A stretch of 49,144 bases of DNA from NCBI GenBank assembly GCA_900552715.1, contig USAV01000002.1, forward strand, positions 1-49,144. Direction: 5' to 3'. The notes under the pieces are model-generated. The model did no database searches, was not told the DNA's origin, and was given only the letters and a program-made list of their open reading frames with translations. Both the position numbers and the translations under genes were made by a program. The DNA is from an uncultured Veillonella sp. Lineage in GTDB: Bacteria > Bacillota > Negativicutes > Veillonellales > Veillonellaceae. This document shows, in pieces, positions 18,523 to 28,065 of the stretch. The first letter of the stretch is position 1, and each line of letters opens with the position of its first letter.

Positions 18523-19908
18523 TTATTGATAGAAATGTTTAGGATAGCCTTTGAATCGTGTGAAGTGACGGTATTTACGTATTGCACGATTAGGTTCGTT
18601 AACAGTTTTGTAACCAAAGCCATTGAATACAACGTTTAGAAGAACGGCAATGATACTACCAGCTGTGATACCAGATTTCAAAAGAATTTGAGCCCAATCT
18701 GGGAAATGTGCATAGAAGTTAGGCGCAGCTAGAGGAATCATGGATACACCAATACTAATCGCTACTAACATCAAGTTGTAGTTACCATCAAAGCTAACTT
18801 TACCAAGGGAACGGATACCGCTGGCAATGATCATACCAAACATTGCGATACCTGCACCGCCTAAAACGGCATTTGGAATACAAGCTACGATAGCAGCTAA
18901 TTTAGGGAAAAGACCTAATAAAATAAGAATAACACCAGATGCTGCTACAACGAAGCGGCTCTTAACGCGTGTTACAGCGATAAGACCAACGTTTTGAGCG
19001 AACGCTGTGTAAGGGAAGCTGTTAAGCACACCACCGATTAAAGTAGATAAGCCATCAGCACGAAGTACTGCAGCCAACTCTTTTTGACCGATAGGTTTAT
19101 CAACGATTTCGCCTACTGCGATACTGTCACCAGTTGTTTCAACCATAACTACGAGCATTACAATAATCATAGAAATCATAGAAGCAAAGTCAAAGGTTGG
19201 AAGACCAAAATAGAACGGTGTTACAATGGATACCCATTGAGAACGACCTACTTCGGAGAAGTCAGTAACACCACAAAGCATAGCAAGGGCTGTACCAAGG
19301 ATAAGACCTACTAAGATTGCTAGATTACCAATAAATCCTTTACCAAATCGATAGGTTATAATAACAATAATAAATGTAGCTACACCAAGAGCAATGTTAA
19401 GCAGATCCCCAAAGTTTGGACTGCCTGCACCGCCACCCATCCATTTAACTGCTACTGGCATCAAGTTGATACCAATAATAGTAATGATAGTGCCTGTTAC
19501 TACAGGTGGGAATAGACGAATCAAACGACTAAAGAATGGAGCCACAAGGAATGTAAAGATACCGGCTACGATAATCGCACCGTAGATAGTTGTAATATCA
19601 TGCTGCTGACCAATCATAATCATTGGACCTACAGAAGCAAATGTTACACCTTGAATAAGAGGAATACGACCACCGATAGGACCAAAGCCTAATGTTTGAA
19701 TCAATGTAGCAACACCACATGTGAACAAGTCGGCCGTAATCAAACGAATTAAGTCTTCAATAGGTAAGTTCATCGCTTGTGCGATGATGATTGGTACCGC
19801 TACTGCACCTGCGTACATAGCTAGTACGTGCTGTAAGCCATAAGCAAACAATTGCGGGATTGGCAGCATACCATCTACATGGTCGACGCCAGATATAGCT
19901 TTACTCAT
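18523..19908 (-). CDS. NCS2-family xanthine/uric acid permease (cluster copy)
   Basis: 461 residues with about 12-14 membrane helices. It is a nucleobase:cation symporter-2 that brings oxidised purines into the cell. The signature region is MVETTGDSIAVGEIVDKPIG, with the helix motifs GLQHVLAMYAG and QNVGLIAVTRVKSRFV. A GTG lies three codons upstream, but it is embedded in the GAGGTGA ribosome site, so the ATG at 19908 is used. It closes the purine catabolic cluster, which points to xanthine or urate as substrate. A close paralogue lies at 45183-46511. Confidence 0.9.
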   Translation of the reverse strand: MSKAISGVDHVDGMLPIPQLFAYGLQHVLAMYAGAVAVPIIIAQAMNLPIEDLIRLITADLFTCGVATLIQTLGFGPIGGRIPLIQGVTFASVGPMIMIGQQHDITTIYGAIIVAGIFTFLVAPFFSRLIRLFPPVVTGTIITIIGINLMPVAVKWMGGGAGSPNFGDLLNIALGVATFIIVIITYRFGKGFIGNLAILVGLILGTALAMLCGVTDFSEVGRSQWVSIVTPFYFGLPTFDFASMISMIIVMLVVMVETTGDSIAVGEIVDKPIGQKELAAVLRADGLSTLIGGVLNSFPYTAFAQNVGLIAVTRVKSRFVVAASGVILILLGLFPKLAAIVACIPNAVLGGAGIAMFGMIIASGIRSLGKVSFDGNYNLMLVAISIGVSMIPLAAPNFYAHFPDWAQILLKSGITAGSIIAVLLNVVFNGFGYKTVNEPNRAIRKYRHFTRFKGYPKHFYQ

Positions 19909-19947
19909 AAGAATCACCTCATATCTTACGTTTTAGTTACTAGTAAA

Positions 19948-19953
19948 ATTATA
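19948..19953 (-). promoter_or_regulatory. Candidate -10 box for the cluster permease
   Basis: TATAAT on the minus strand, 40 nt upstream of the start codon. The -35 region (TATCAT at 17 bp) is weak. It would give the permease transcription independent of the xanthine dehydrogenase gene. Confidence 0.3.
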
Positions 19954-20021
19954 TAGTCATACTATCGTACATGATAGAGTTTAGAGAAATCTCATCGACT
20001 TCACGTGGGAACCTTGATGGC

Positions 20022-20040
20022 TAGGGGCCTTAGGCCCCTA
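20022..20040. repeat. GC-rich perfect stem-loop between the dehydrogenase and permease genes
   Basis: Arms TAGGGGCC and GGCCCCTA with a TTA loop form a very stable 8-bp hairpin in an AT-rich gap. It has no T tract on either strand, so it is not a standard terminator. A role in mRNA 3'-end protection or processing between the two genes is inference. Confidence 0.6.
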
Positions 20041-20057
20041 CCCATTAAGCAAATATT

Positions 20058-22607
20058 CTATTTTTTATAACCTGTATGTTGAATCGGCAAAGATCTACGT
20101 GGTTCTCCGTCAATACGACGATACGCATTTGCAATAGCTGGTGCAATTGGAATACTGGAAATTTCACCAATACCTTTAGCGCCGTATGCATATTGTTCTG
20201 GTGTCCCCTTTTCAATCAAACTTACATGAATTGGTGGACATTGTGTCGCTCGAAGAAGACCTAGAGTGCCGTATTTAGCTGTTACATAGCCATCTTTATA
20301 AGGGAAGTCTTCTGTTACAGCAAAGCCCATACCCATGATAGCGCCGCCTTCAGCTTGACCAGCACAAGATTGTGGGTTAACTACACGACCTACGTCGTAT
20401 GCTACATGTAAATCAGCAATTTTATTATCTTCACCAATTGTTGCTACACAAGCACCGTAACCATAGGCAACGTGATTTTTTGGATGTGGTTTATCAGAGT
20501 TGAATGGATCTGTTTCACCAAGGAACTCTTCATAAATTTCTACACCATTCAGTTCTTCTAATGACTTAGTTTCTAACATTTCTTTCAAGCGAAGACTTGC
20601 TTTGCGAGTTGCTTCACCAGTGAATACTGTTTGACGAGATGCAGTAGTTGTACCAGAGTCTGGTGTACGTACTGTGTCAGGGCGTTCTACAAATACTTTG
20701 TCAGCTGTTAAACCAGTTGTTTCACAAAGAACTTGAGTAGCCATAGTAGCCATACCTTGACCGATACAAGCTGCGCCAGTACGGATGCGAACCACACCGT
20801 CACGCACTTCTAAGATAATGCGGCCAGTATCAGGTAACCCTACACCGATACCACTGTTTTTCAAGCATACAGCAAGACCTGTACGGTCAGATGCGTAGTA
20901 TGCATCTTTTACTGCTTCCAAACATTCTGCTAATGCAGTTTCTTCGGAGCAAATTTGGCCATTTGGTAAGGAGTCACCAGGGCGAACAACGTTTTTATAA
21001 CGGAACTCCCAAGGATCCATGCCTACCAATGCTGCTAATTCATCAATATTTTGTTCTTGACCAAAGATAGTTTGTGTTACGCCGAACCCGCGGAATGCAC
21101 CACCAGGAACAGTATTTGTGTAAACACAAACGCCATCAAAGGCAAAGTTATCAAATTTGTAAGGACCACAAGAGTGTGTACCTGCACGTTGAAGTACAGG
21201 ACCACCTAAGGATGCATATGCACCACAGTTAGATACGATGTTTACCTTACTTGCTACCAAGTTGCCTTCTGCGTCACAAGCAGTAGTAATATCCATTTCC
21301 ATCGCATGGCGTTTAGGATGAATATTAAGACTTTCTTGACGAGAGAAGAGAACCTTAGTTGGTTTGCCTGTAAGCCAAGCTACAAGAGATGCATGATGCT
21401 GTACGCTCATGTCCTCTTTACCACCAAAGCCGCCACCTACGAGCATGCTATGAACTTGTACAGATTCCTCAGGGATGCCAAGCATACGAGACACTTCATG
21501 GCGATCATCGTAAACGTTTTGGCTACCAGAATGCAAATGAATTACATCGCCTTCACGATATGCTACAGCACATTCAGGTTCCATGAATGCATGATCTGTT
21601 TGAGGTGTGGAATAGTGATTTGTTACTACAAATGCAGCCTCTGCAATAGCCTTATCTACATCACCACGAGATAATGTTTGACGAGTCAATACATTTCCGC
21701 TTGGATGTAATTGAGGTGCATCTGGTTTTAATGCTTCTAATGGGTCTACTACAGGCTCTAACTCTGTATAATCAACTTCAACGAGAGCAAGAACTTCGTC
21801 CAAGTATTTTTTCTCTGTAGTTGCTACGAGCGCAATTGCATCACCTACATAACGAGTGATATCGCCCTCTGCAATGAGTACATCCCAGTCTGGCACTAAG
21901 TGACCAGTTTTATTAAATGGTACATCTTTAGCGGTCAAAGCTGTTACACAAGCTGGATGTTCAAGCGCCTTAGAAACATCAACGCGATCGACTCTAGCAC
22001 GAGGGTATTTAGAACGCAATGCTTTAGCATAAATCATGCCATCCATATGGATATCATCAGCGTATTGTCCAGTACCTAGTGCTTTTTCCTCCGCATCTAC
22101 ACGATGTAAACGAGCGCCTACATTACCAGTTGTATCCTTTTCAGGAACTGGTAAGTTCTCACGGAACATTTTTGCGGCTAACATAATGCCTTCTTCAATT
22201 TTTACATAGCCTGTACAACGACAAATGTTGCCTAAAATAGCTTTTTTTACATCATCAGGTGTAGGGTCATTATTTTCATCAATTAAAACTTTTGCACTAA
22301 TAATCATACCTGGGATACAGAAACCACATTGCACCGCTCCGCATTCACCAAAAGCATAGGTGTATACTGCTTTTTCCCGTTCTGTTAGGCCCTCAATCGT
22401 TACAACTGATTTACCATCCAATTGGGATAATTTGCTTACACAAGCCTTAGCTTTTTTTCCGTCTATAATTACTGTACACGTACCACAAGCACCCGCACTA
22501 CAACCTTCTTTAGTGCCAGTTAATTTCAAATCAGCTCGCAAGAAATCAATTAAACGCTGATCCTCTTGAACCTCATGTTGGGTGCCATTCACTTGAAAGC
22601 GGTACAT
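20058..22607 (-). CDS. Xanthine dehydrogenase-like molybdenum hydroxylase (fused 2Fe-2S and molybdopterin domains; selenium-dependent XDH family)
   Basis: 849 residues. The N-terminal [2Fe-2S] ferredoxin domain has Cys36, 41, 44 and 56. The helical second [2Fe-2S] domain has Cys94, 97, 129 and 131. Molybdopterin domains follow, with GGGFGGKE, GGAFRGFG, the GQGMATM loop and the active-site GIGE glutamate near the C-terminus. The layout matches the selenium-dependent xanthine dehydrogenase group (E. coli XdhD-like), where selenium is a labile cofactor; no in-frame Sec codon is seen. It would oxidise hypoxanthine/xanthine or a related heterocycle. No FAD subunit gene is nearby. An upstream in-frame start at 22637 was rejected because AAAGGAGGG lies 6 nt before the ATG at 22607. 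Confidence 0.88.
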   Translation of the reverse strand: MYRFQVNGTQHEVQEDQRLIDFLRADLKLTGTKEGCSAGACGTCTVIIDGKKAKACVSKLSQLDGKSVVTIEGLTEREKAVYTYAFGECGAVQCGFCIPGMIISAKVLIDENNDPTPDDVKKAILGNICRCTGYVKIEEGIMLAAKMFRENLPVPEKDTTGNVGARLHRVDAEEKALGTGQYADDIHMDGMIYAKALRSKYPRARVDRVDVSKALEHPACVTALTAKDVPFNKTGHLVPDWDVLIAEGDITRYVGDAIALVATTEKKYLDEVLALVEVDYTELEPVVDPLEALKPDAPQLHPSGNVLTRQTLSRGDVDKAIAEAAFVVTNHYSTPQTDHAFMEPECAVAYREGDVIHLHSGSQNVYDDRHEVSRMLGIPEESVQVHSMLVGGGFGGKEDMSVQHHASLVAWLTGKPTKVLFSRQESLNIHPKRHAMEMDITTACDAEGNLVASKVNIVSNCGAYASLGGPVLQRAGTHSCGPYKFDNFAFDGVCVYTNTVPGGAFRGFGVTQTIFGQEQNIDELAALVGMDPWEFRYKNVVRPGDSLPNGQICSEETALAECLEAVKDAYYASDRTGLAVCLKNSGIGVGLPDTGRIILEVRDGVVRIRTGAACIGQGMATMATQVLCETTGLTADKVFVERPDTVRTPDSGTTTASRQTVFTGEATRKASLRLKEMLETKSLEELNGVEIYEEFLGETDPFNSDKPHPKNHVAYGYGACVATIGEDNKIADLHVAYDVGRVVNPQSCAGQAEGGAIMGMGFAVTEDFPYKDGYVTAKYGTLGLLRATQCPPIHVSLIEKGTPEQYAYGAKGIGEISSIPIAPAIANAYRRIDGEPRRSLPIQHTGYKK

Positions 22608-22624
22608 ATATAGCCCTCCTTTCA

Positions 22625-23974
22625 TTAAGGAATACATTCACCAAGATATGATTCTATTAAGGATCCATCTTGTACCACATGGTGACCTCTAAGGATTACA
22701 TCGCGAACCTTACCGATTACGGATAACCCCTCATAAGGTATATAGTCAGCCTTTGTATGGGCAGACTCTTTGGAAAGAACGTGTTCTACGCTCTTATCAA
22801 CAATTGTAATATCCCCATCACTACCTACAGCTAATGTCCCCTTCTTAGGATACATGCCATATAGTTTCGCTGGGTTTTCACTAACTAGTTTCATAAAATC
22901 TACGGCACTCATATTGCATTGGTTTACCAATACATCATAAGCGACGATGCCCCGCTCCTCAGCGCCTGGAATACCGCCTGGAATACGGGTAAAGTCATGA
23001 CGACTTTTTAGTTTTTGATCCTCAAAATTGAAGCTACAGTGATCGGATCCAATAGTTTGGAATGTTCCATTTACTAGGGCTTCCTTTAATGTCATTTGAT
23101 CTACTTTGGTTCTAAGAGGTGGACTCATCACATATTTAGCGCCTTCATAATTTGGCAAGCTATATCGTGATTCATCAAGTACCAAATATTGTGGACATGT
23201 TTCACAAGTCACGGTATGACCTAATGAGCGTTCTCGAAGGATTTCTTCTACCCCTTCTTTAGAACTTACATGCACAATATGGACTGGATACTCTAGAGAA
23301 GCGCCGATTGTACTAAATCGTTTAATTGATTCGGATTCAATCATAGCTGGTCTCGTAAGAGGATGATTACTTATATCTAGTTCACCGCGCTTACGCTTAC
23401 TAGCTACGAGTGCATCGATGAGATCACCAGTTTCACAGTGAGCTCCTACAAGTGCGCCTGTTGGTTTTATAGCTTCAATAGCATCATAAATCTCACGGTC
23501 CGTTAAACGGAAGCCATACGCTAAATACACTTTAAAGGATGATACACCGGCATCTACAACCTTTGGTATCTCACAAGCTACATTTTCATTCATTTCTACT
23601 AGTTCCATATGGAATTTGTAGTCACAGGAGCAATGCCCTGCGGCACGCTCCTTATGAACTTCTAAGCCTTTACAAAGGGATCCTTCCTCAGGAGAAGCAA
23701 AATTAATGATTGATGTTGTTCCACCAAGAATAGCGGCTTTTGTACCACTATCAAAATCATCCGCAGTAGACGCTAAGGCATTTGTCATCTGAAAGTGTGT
23801 GTGTGGATCTATGAATCCAGGGAACACATAGCAACCTTTTGCATCAATTACTTCAGCTCCTTCTGGAACAGGAACGTGTTCATCGATGGCGACAATTTTG
23901 TCGCCATCAATTAATAAATCTCCGGTAAGGATTCGATCAGTTAAGACCAAGTCCCCTTGTTGTATGATAATCAT
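22625..23974 (-). CDS. hydA: Dihydropyrimidinase/hydantoinase-type amidohydrolase of the purine cluster
   Basis: 449 residues of the cyclic amidohydrolase family (E. coli HyuA/HydA-like). Metal ligands are visible: DPHTHF, the carbamylated-lysine region SSFKVYLAYG, HIVHVSS, and GSDHCSF with its Asp. The enzyme opens a cyclic ureide ring made during purine breakdown; the natural substrate in this pathway is inferred from its neighbours. Its ATG overlaps the ygfK stop codon (ATGA), so the two are translationally coupled. Confidence 0.9.
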   Translation of the reverse strand: MIIIQQGDLVLTDRILTGDLLIDGDKIVAIDEHVPVPEGAEVIDAKGCYVFPGFIDPHTHFQMTNALASTADDFDSGTKAAILGGTTSIINFASPEEGSLCKGLEVHKERAAGHCSCDYKFHMELVEMNENVACEIPKVVDAGVSSFKVYLAYGFRLTDREIYDAIEAIKPTGALVGAHCETGDLIDALVASKRKRGELDISNHPLTRPAMIESESIKRFSTIGASLEYPVHIVHVSSKEGVEEILRERSLGHTVTCETCPQYLVLDESRYSLPNYEGAKYVMSPPLRTKVDQMTLKEALVNGTFQTIGSDHCSFNFEDQKLKSRHDFTRIPGGIPGAEERGIVAYDVLVNQCNMSAVDFMKLVSENPAKLYGMYPKKGTLAVGSDGDITIVDKSVEHVLSKESAHTKADYIPYEGLSVIGKVRDVILRGHHVVQDGSLIESYLGECIP

Positions 23975-25662
23975 GATACATAGTACACATGCTCTTTACA
24001 GAAGGCATGTACAACTCCTTTCAATTCTTCAGGTAATGCATCAATGTCACATACGGCTTCTTCACCTTTGAAGCGGTAACCACAGCTAGTGCCTGTGATG
24101 TAGAAACCATCATTTGTACTATCTGCTAAAGCTTCAGCATTGTGGAAGAATGTAATGCGATCCTTGTATGGTTGACAAGGTTCTACGCAATGACATGCAC
24201 AGTTACCACACTCATTACAGCTTTGATCTACATGGACAATCAATTTAGCATCATTTACAGTAACGACTTCATTACATCTGTTAGGACATACGCGAACGCA
24301 AGCACCACATACTACGCGGCAGTGGTAGTCAGAGCTACGTGTACCAGGGAAGGATGGCATTGCTTCACGTTTTTTCTTCATTGCATCGCTCTTCTTGAAG
24401 ATTTTATTTTCACTAATATCTTTAGCAAGTTTAGCGATTAGATCTTTATGCACTTTCAAAGCAGCGTTGTAATCGGTAGATTCAACTTCATCTGCTAAGC
24501 CTTTGAACGTATTGTAACCTTCGCCTTGTAGAAGAATTGTACATACTGTTACAGGCCAGATACCACAATCAAAGATAGCTTTGATGTTTTGTTTTACAGC
24601 ACCACCACTGTAAGACATTGGTAAACGTTCGCCGAATTGAGCACTTAAAAGCTCAGCTACGCCAATTGTTACAGGTAACAAGGATTTACCAGACATGTAC
24701 ATTTGCTCACCTGGCAATTCATTGTTATGAATTTGTACAGGGAATGTATTTGTCAATTTAACGCCAAAGATCTTGTTGTGTTTTTCACCAAGAGCGATAA
24801 GACGTTCTAACATTGGAACAGCTTTATCGAATTGAAGATCAACTTCGAATTGATGATCTTCAAAGTCAATATATTCAAAACCAGCATTATCTAATAACTC
24901 TCGAATACGTTTTGGACCTAATAATGTAGGGTTGCATTTCAAGTATAGATGAAGACCTTTTTCACTGATTAGGTAAGAACAAATGGATTCGATTTCTTCA
25001 GCCGGGCAACCGTGCATTGTGGACAATGTGATTGCTTGACAAAGTTCATCGCTAATGGAGTTGATGAAATCAGCATCGATATGTTCAAATTCATCTACAT
25101 GATCAAGACACCATTGTTTGCATTCATCCCACATAGGAGATTGAGATGCGCTACGCATTGTGTTGATGAATTTATCAACCATTGGGCTCTTAATACCAGC
25201 TAAATTGTAACCAACACTCATGATAAACAAGAAACCATCTGGATCGCCTAAGCCTAATTCTTTAGAGATCAATTTCAATGCGAACCAAGCTTTAATGTAT
25301 TCATCAGCAGCTTCATCACAGCTATATTCAGAAGACCATTCTACGTTGTATGTTTCGTCTACAGAGTAGATACAAGGTCTAGGAATACCTAATTCTTCAC
25401 CGTACATAATTTGTACAGTTTTCAATTCGATGCAACGAGCACCAGCTACATAAGAAGCCACAATATTTTGTGCCAACTGTGTATTAGGGCCAGCTGCAGG
25501 ACCTACAGGGTTTTCAATGGATTTACCAAAGATAGATAAGCGTTGATCATGATTCGTACGATGAATTTTATTTACATTGTAAATACGATTGTACATCTTG
25601 TACTCAGTCATAATGTGGTTCATCAAATTTCCGAAACTTACCGGATACATAATGTCACTCAT
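23971..25662 (-). CDS. ygfK: YgfK-type purine-cluster reductase, short form
   Basis: 563 residues, about half of typical YgfK (around 1000). The N-terminal dihydroorotate-dehydrogenase-like barrel (VGPAAGPNTQLAQNI at about 52-66) is followed directly by a C-terminal two-cluster ferredoxin domain: Cys448/452/455/459/463 and Cys482/485/488/492/496. The central GltD-like FAD/NAD(P)H module of long YgfK proteins is missing. The reading frame is continuous and shows no sign of a simple frameshift. YgfK was annotated as a putative selenate reductase, but in anaerobic gut bacteria its cluster is tied to urate breakdown, where it is a candidate purine-ring reductase. Electrons probably come from ferredoxin or a partner (inference). 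Confidence 0.88.
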   Translation of the reverse strand: MSDIMYPVSFGNLMNHIMTEYKMYNRIYNVNKIHRTNHDQRLSIFGKSIENPVGPAAGPNTQLAQNIVASYVAGARCIELKTVQIMYGEELGIPRPCIYSVDETYNVEWSSEYSCDEAADEYIKAWFALKLISKELGLGDPDGFLFIMSVGYNLAGIKSPMVDKFINTMRSASQSPMWDECKQWCLDHVDEFEHIDADFINSISDELCQAITLSTMHGCPAEEIESICSYLISEKGLHLYLKCNPTLLGPKRIRELLDNAGFEYIDFEDHQFEVDLQFDKAVPMLERLIALGEKHNKIFGVKLTNTFPVQIHNNELPGEQMYMSGKSLLPVTIGVAELLSAQFGERLPMSYSGGAVKQNIKAIFDCGIWPVTVCTILLQGEGYNTFKGLADEVESTDYNAALKVHKDLIAKLAKDISENKIFKKSDAMKKKREAMPSFPGTRSSDYHCRVVCGACVRVCPNRCNEVVTVNDAKLIVHVDQSCNECGNCACHCVEPCQPYKDRITFFHNAEALADSTNDGFYITGTSCGYRFKGEEAVCDIDALPEELKGVVHAFCKEHVYYVS

Positions 25663-25690
25663 AATGTCACACTCCTTTAAAGCGCTTGTG

Positions 25691-27019
25691 TTATGGGTTT
25701 AGTCGTTTCCATAAACCTTTAGATGTTGCTAAAACTTCGTTCATTACTTCAACTTTGTCGATGCCTTGTAATTTACGATCGATCATACGTGGTACACCAT
25801 CACTAATAGTTGTTACCACATACATACCATTAGCACCGAATAATAAGTGACCATTGATGTTATTTTCATCAAGTGGCGTTGGTGCTGCGTAATCAAGAAC
25901 GATTACGTCAGCTGCGGCACCTTTTTTAAGGATACCTACTGTAGTATCGAAGAATTCATTCGCCATTTTACGGTTGTTTTCGAATAGCATATGAGGAACT
26001 TCACCCCAACCTACATATGGTTTATGTTGCTCATGTTTTACAAGGCAATTTGCCACTTTGTAAGATTCGAGCATGTCATTTGTATAACCATCTGTACCAA
26101 GACCAACTGTGATACCTGCACCTAATAGTTTTAAGATATCTGTTGTGCCTACTGCATTACCCATGTTACTTTCTGGATTATGTACAACCTTGGCTTGAGA
26201 TTCTTTCAATAATTCCACATCTTGATCAGTTACATGTACGCAGTGACCTGCAATACTCTTAGGACCTAAAATTCCTGCCTCCACAAGTCGTCTCACCGGT
26301 GTCATGCCATATTTTTCTTTACTATCTGCCACATCTTCAGGGCCTTCAGCAACATGAACGTGATAACCTAACTTGTCTTCATTTTGTGCTTTCACATAAT
26401 CTAATGTTTCAGAACTTAACGTGAAGGATGCATGTAAGCCCATCATAGCAGCGAGTCTAGATGGATCTTTTTTCGCTTCTTTACCAAAACGCACATTTTC
26501 TGCAACAGCAGCTTTCATTTGGTCAACACCGTTACGATCAGAGACTTCATAGCATAAACAAGAACGAACACCGAACTGTTTAGCTACATCAGCAATTACA
26601 GATAAACTATTAGCAGTTTCACCATAACTTGCATGGTGGTCAAAAATAGTAGTTACACCATTTTCAATACAGCCTAAATATGTAAGTAATGCACTAGCTT
26701 TCACATCTGGAGCTGTCAATTTATTATCTAAATAGAACCAGAGTCCTTCTAAAATTTCACCAAAGTTAGTTGGTGCTGGACCAGGCAAGGATAAGCCGCG
26801 TGCAAGAGCAGAGTAAATATGATGATGTGCATTTATAAAGCCTGGCATAATCAAACCGCCATGAGCATCAATAATTTCTGCATCTTTATATTGTTTGCAT
26901 AATTCATCATATGTACCAATATCTATAATCTGAGTTCCGTCAATAACAACAGCACCATCATAAATGATAGGTCTATCAGTATCGCGAGTAATTACAGTAC
27001 CTTTTCCTAATATAATCAT
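25691..27019 (-). CDS. ssnA: Putative aminohydrolase SsnA
   Basis: 442 residues, the same length as E. coli SsnA. It is an amidohydrolase of the chlorohydrolase/guanine-deaminase-like group. Metal motifs are NAHHHIYSA near 67, HVHVAEGPED, HCVHVTD, and GLGTDGYTND. It would deaminate or hydrolyse an intermediate of purine degradation in the cytoplasm. An upstream in-frame TTG at 27034 was rejected, since GGGGAGGTG stands 6 nt before the ATG at 27019. It is part of the arcC-ssnA-ygfK-hydA run, with gaps of 28-52 nt. Confidence 0.9.
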   Translation of the reverse strand: MIILGKGTVITRDTDRPIIYDGAVVIDGTQIIDIGTYDELCKQYKDAEIIDAHGGLIMPGFINAHHHIYSALARGLSLPGPAPTNFGEILEGLWFYLDNKLTAPDVKASALLTYLGCIENGVTTIFDHHASYGETANSLSVIADVAKQFGVRSCLCYEVSDRNGVDQMKAAVAENVRFGKEAKKDPSRLAAMMGLHASFTLSSETLDYVKAQNEDKLGYHVHVAEGPEDVADSKEKYGMTPVRRLVEAGILGPKSIAGHCVHVTDQDVELLKESQAKVVHNPESNMGNAVGTTDILKLLGAGITVGLGTDGYTNDMLESYKVANCLVKHEQHKPYVGWGEVPHMLFENNRKMANEFFDTTVGILKKGAAADVIVLDYAAPTPLDENNINGHLLFGANGMYVVTTISDGVPRMIDRKLQGIDKVEVMNEVLATSKGLWKRLNP

Positions 27020-27071
27020 AGGGCACCTCCCCAACGAAACGTTGGATGCATACTTATAAATCCATATATTA

Positions 27072-28007
27072 TTATAATACGATACGCGTACCTGTTTTTC
27101 CTGCTATACCATCCTTAGATTTTTCTAATAATGTAATAATGGAAACACGGCCTTTTTTAGATTCTGCAAAGGCAATAGCTGCTTCTACCTTAGGTTTCAT
27201 AGAACCTTCGGCAAATTCGCCTGCTGCTGCATATTTTTTCGCATCTGCCACGGTTATTTCATCTAGCCATTTTTCATTTTCTTTACCAAAATTAATGGCA
27301 ACCTTTTCAACAGCGGTTAATATAACAAGTACATCTGCATCAATTTCTTGTGCTAATAGGCTACTAGTCCAGTCTTTATCAATAACGGCTGCTGCACCAT
27401 GAAGTTCATTACCTTCTCTAGTTACAGGAATACCGCCACCACCACAAGCAACGATTAATTGTTTCCCTACCAAGCCTTTAATCGCTTCAATTTCGATAAT
27501 TTCCTGAGGTGCTGGAGATGCTACTACACGGCGATATCCGCGACCAGAATCTTCTTTTACAACGTAATCGTAATTTTTTTCTGCGTATTCAGCTTCTTCT
27601 TTAGTCATAAAGTGACCGATTGGTTTTGTTGGATTTTGGAATCCAGGGTCATTTTGGTCAACTAATACTTGCGTAACCATTGTCATGGTTGGCAAATGTT
27701 CAATACCACGATTCAACAACTCTTCGTGAAGGGCATTTTGTAAGTCATACCCGATATATGCTTGGCTCATAGCCACACATACGGACAATGGTGTATTTGG
27801 TTGGCCTTCTACTTCACGTGTCAATGCAGCCATCGCATTGTTGATCATACCAATTTGAGGACCATTGCCATGAGTTACTACCACATCACAATCAGCTTCT
27901 ACTAAATCAATAATCGTTTTAGCTGTACTTTTTACTGCAATTTTTTGTTCCGGAAGGGAATTACCTAATGCATTCCCACCCAACGCTACTACAACTCTTT
28001 TTTTCAT
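27072..28007 (-). CDS. arcC: Carbamate kinase
   Basis: 311 residues of the amino-acid kinase family. It converts carbamoyl phosphate and ADP to ATP, CO2 and ammonia. VVALGGNALG at the N-terminus, VTHGNGPQIG and the CGGGGIPV nucleotide/phosphate motifs are all present. An ATG 12 nt upstream (28019) is in frame, but GAGG stands 6 nt before the ATG at 28007, and family members start MKKRVVVALGG. It probably recovers ATP from carbamoyl phosphate made by YgeW. A terminator sits immediately upstream, so its expression depends on read-through or an internal promoter. Confidence 0.96.
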   Translation of the reverse strand: MKKRVVVALGGNALGNSLPEQKIAVKSTAKTIIDLVEADCDVVVTHGNGPQIGMINNAMAALTREVEGQPNTPLSVCVAMSQAYIGYDLQNALHEELLNRGIEHLPTMTMVTQVLVDQNDPGFQNPTKPIGHFMTKEEAEYAEKNYDYVVKEDSGRGYRRVVASPAPQEIIEIEAIKGLVGKQLIVACGGGGIPVTREGNELHGAAAVIDKDWTSSLLAQEIDADVLVILTAVEKVAINFGKENEKWLDEITVADAKKYAAAGEFAEGSMKPKVEAAIAFAESKKGRVSIITLLEKSKDGIAGKTGTRIVL

Positions 28008-28036
28008 GTTATGCCTCATAACAAACTATTAAGAAT

Positions 28037-28065
28037 AAAAAGGGGCCATCAACACGGATGGCCCC
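28037..28065 (-). terminator. Intrinsic terminator or attenuator between ygeW and arcC
   Basis: Perfect 9-bp GC-rich arms GGGGCCATC (28042-28050) and GATGGCCCC (28057-28065) with a 6-nt loop, followed on the minus strand by TTTTTATTC. It lies 12 nt after the ygeW stop codon and about 30 nt before the arcC start, leaving no space for a promoter in between. Confidence 0.85.

Noticed and set aside
19918..20057. Purine riboswitch before the cluster permease
   Set aside because: The conserved purine-aptamer loops and junction residues are not present; only a simple GC hairpin and a possible promoter are seen.
20058..22607. In-frame UGA selenocysteine in the selenium-dependent dehydrogenase family protein
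   Set aside because: The frame is uninterrupted from start to stop; the family is thought to use a labile selenium cofactor, not Sec.
23971..25662. YgfK as a gene split by a frameshift
   Set aside because: The short form has both expected ends, a good ribosome site and an ATGA overlap with hydA. The missing part is internal, which a simple frameshift does not explain.
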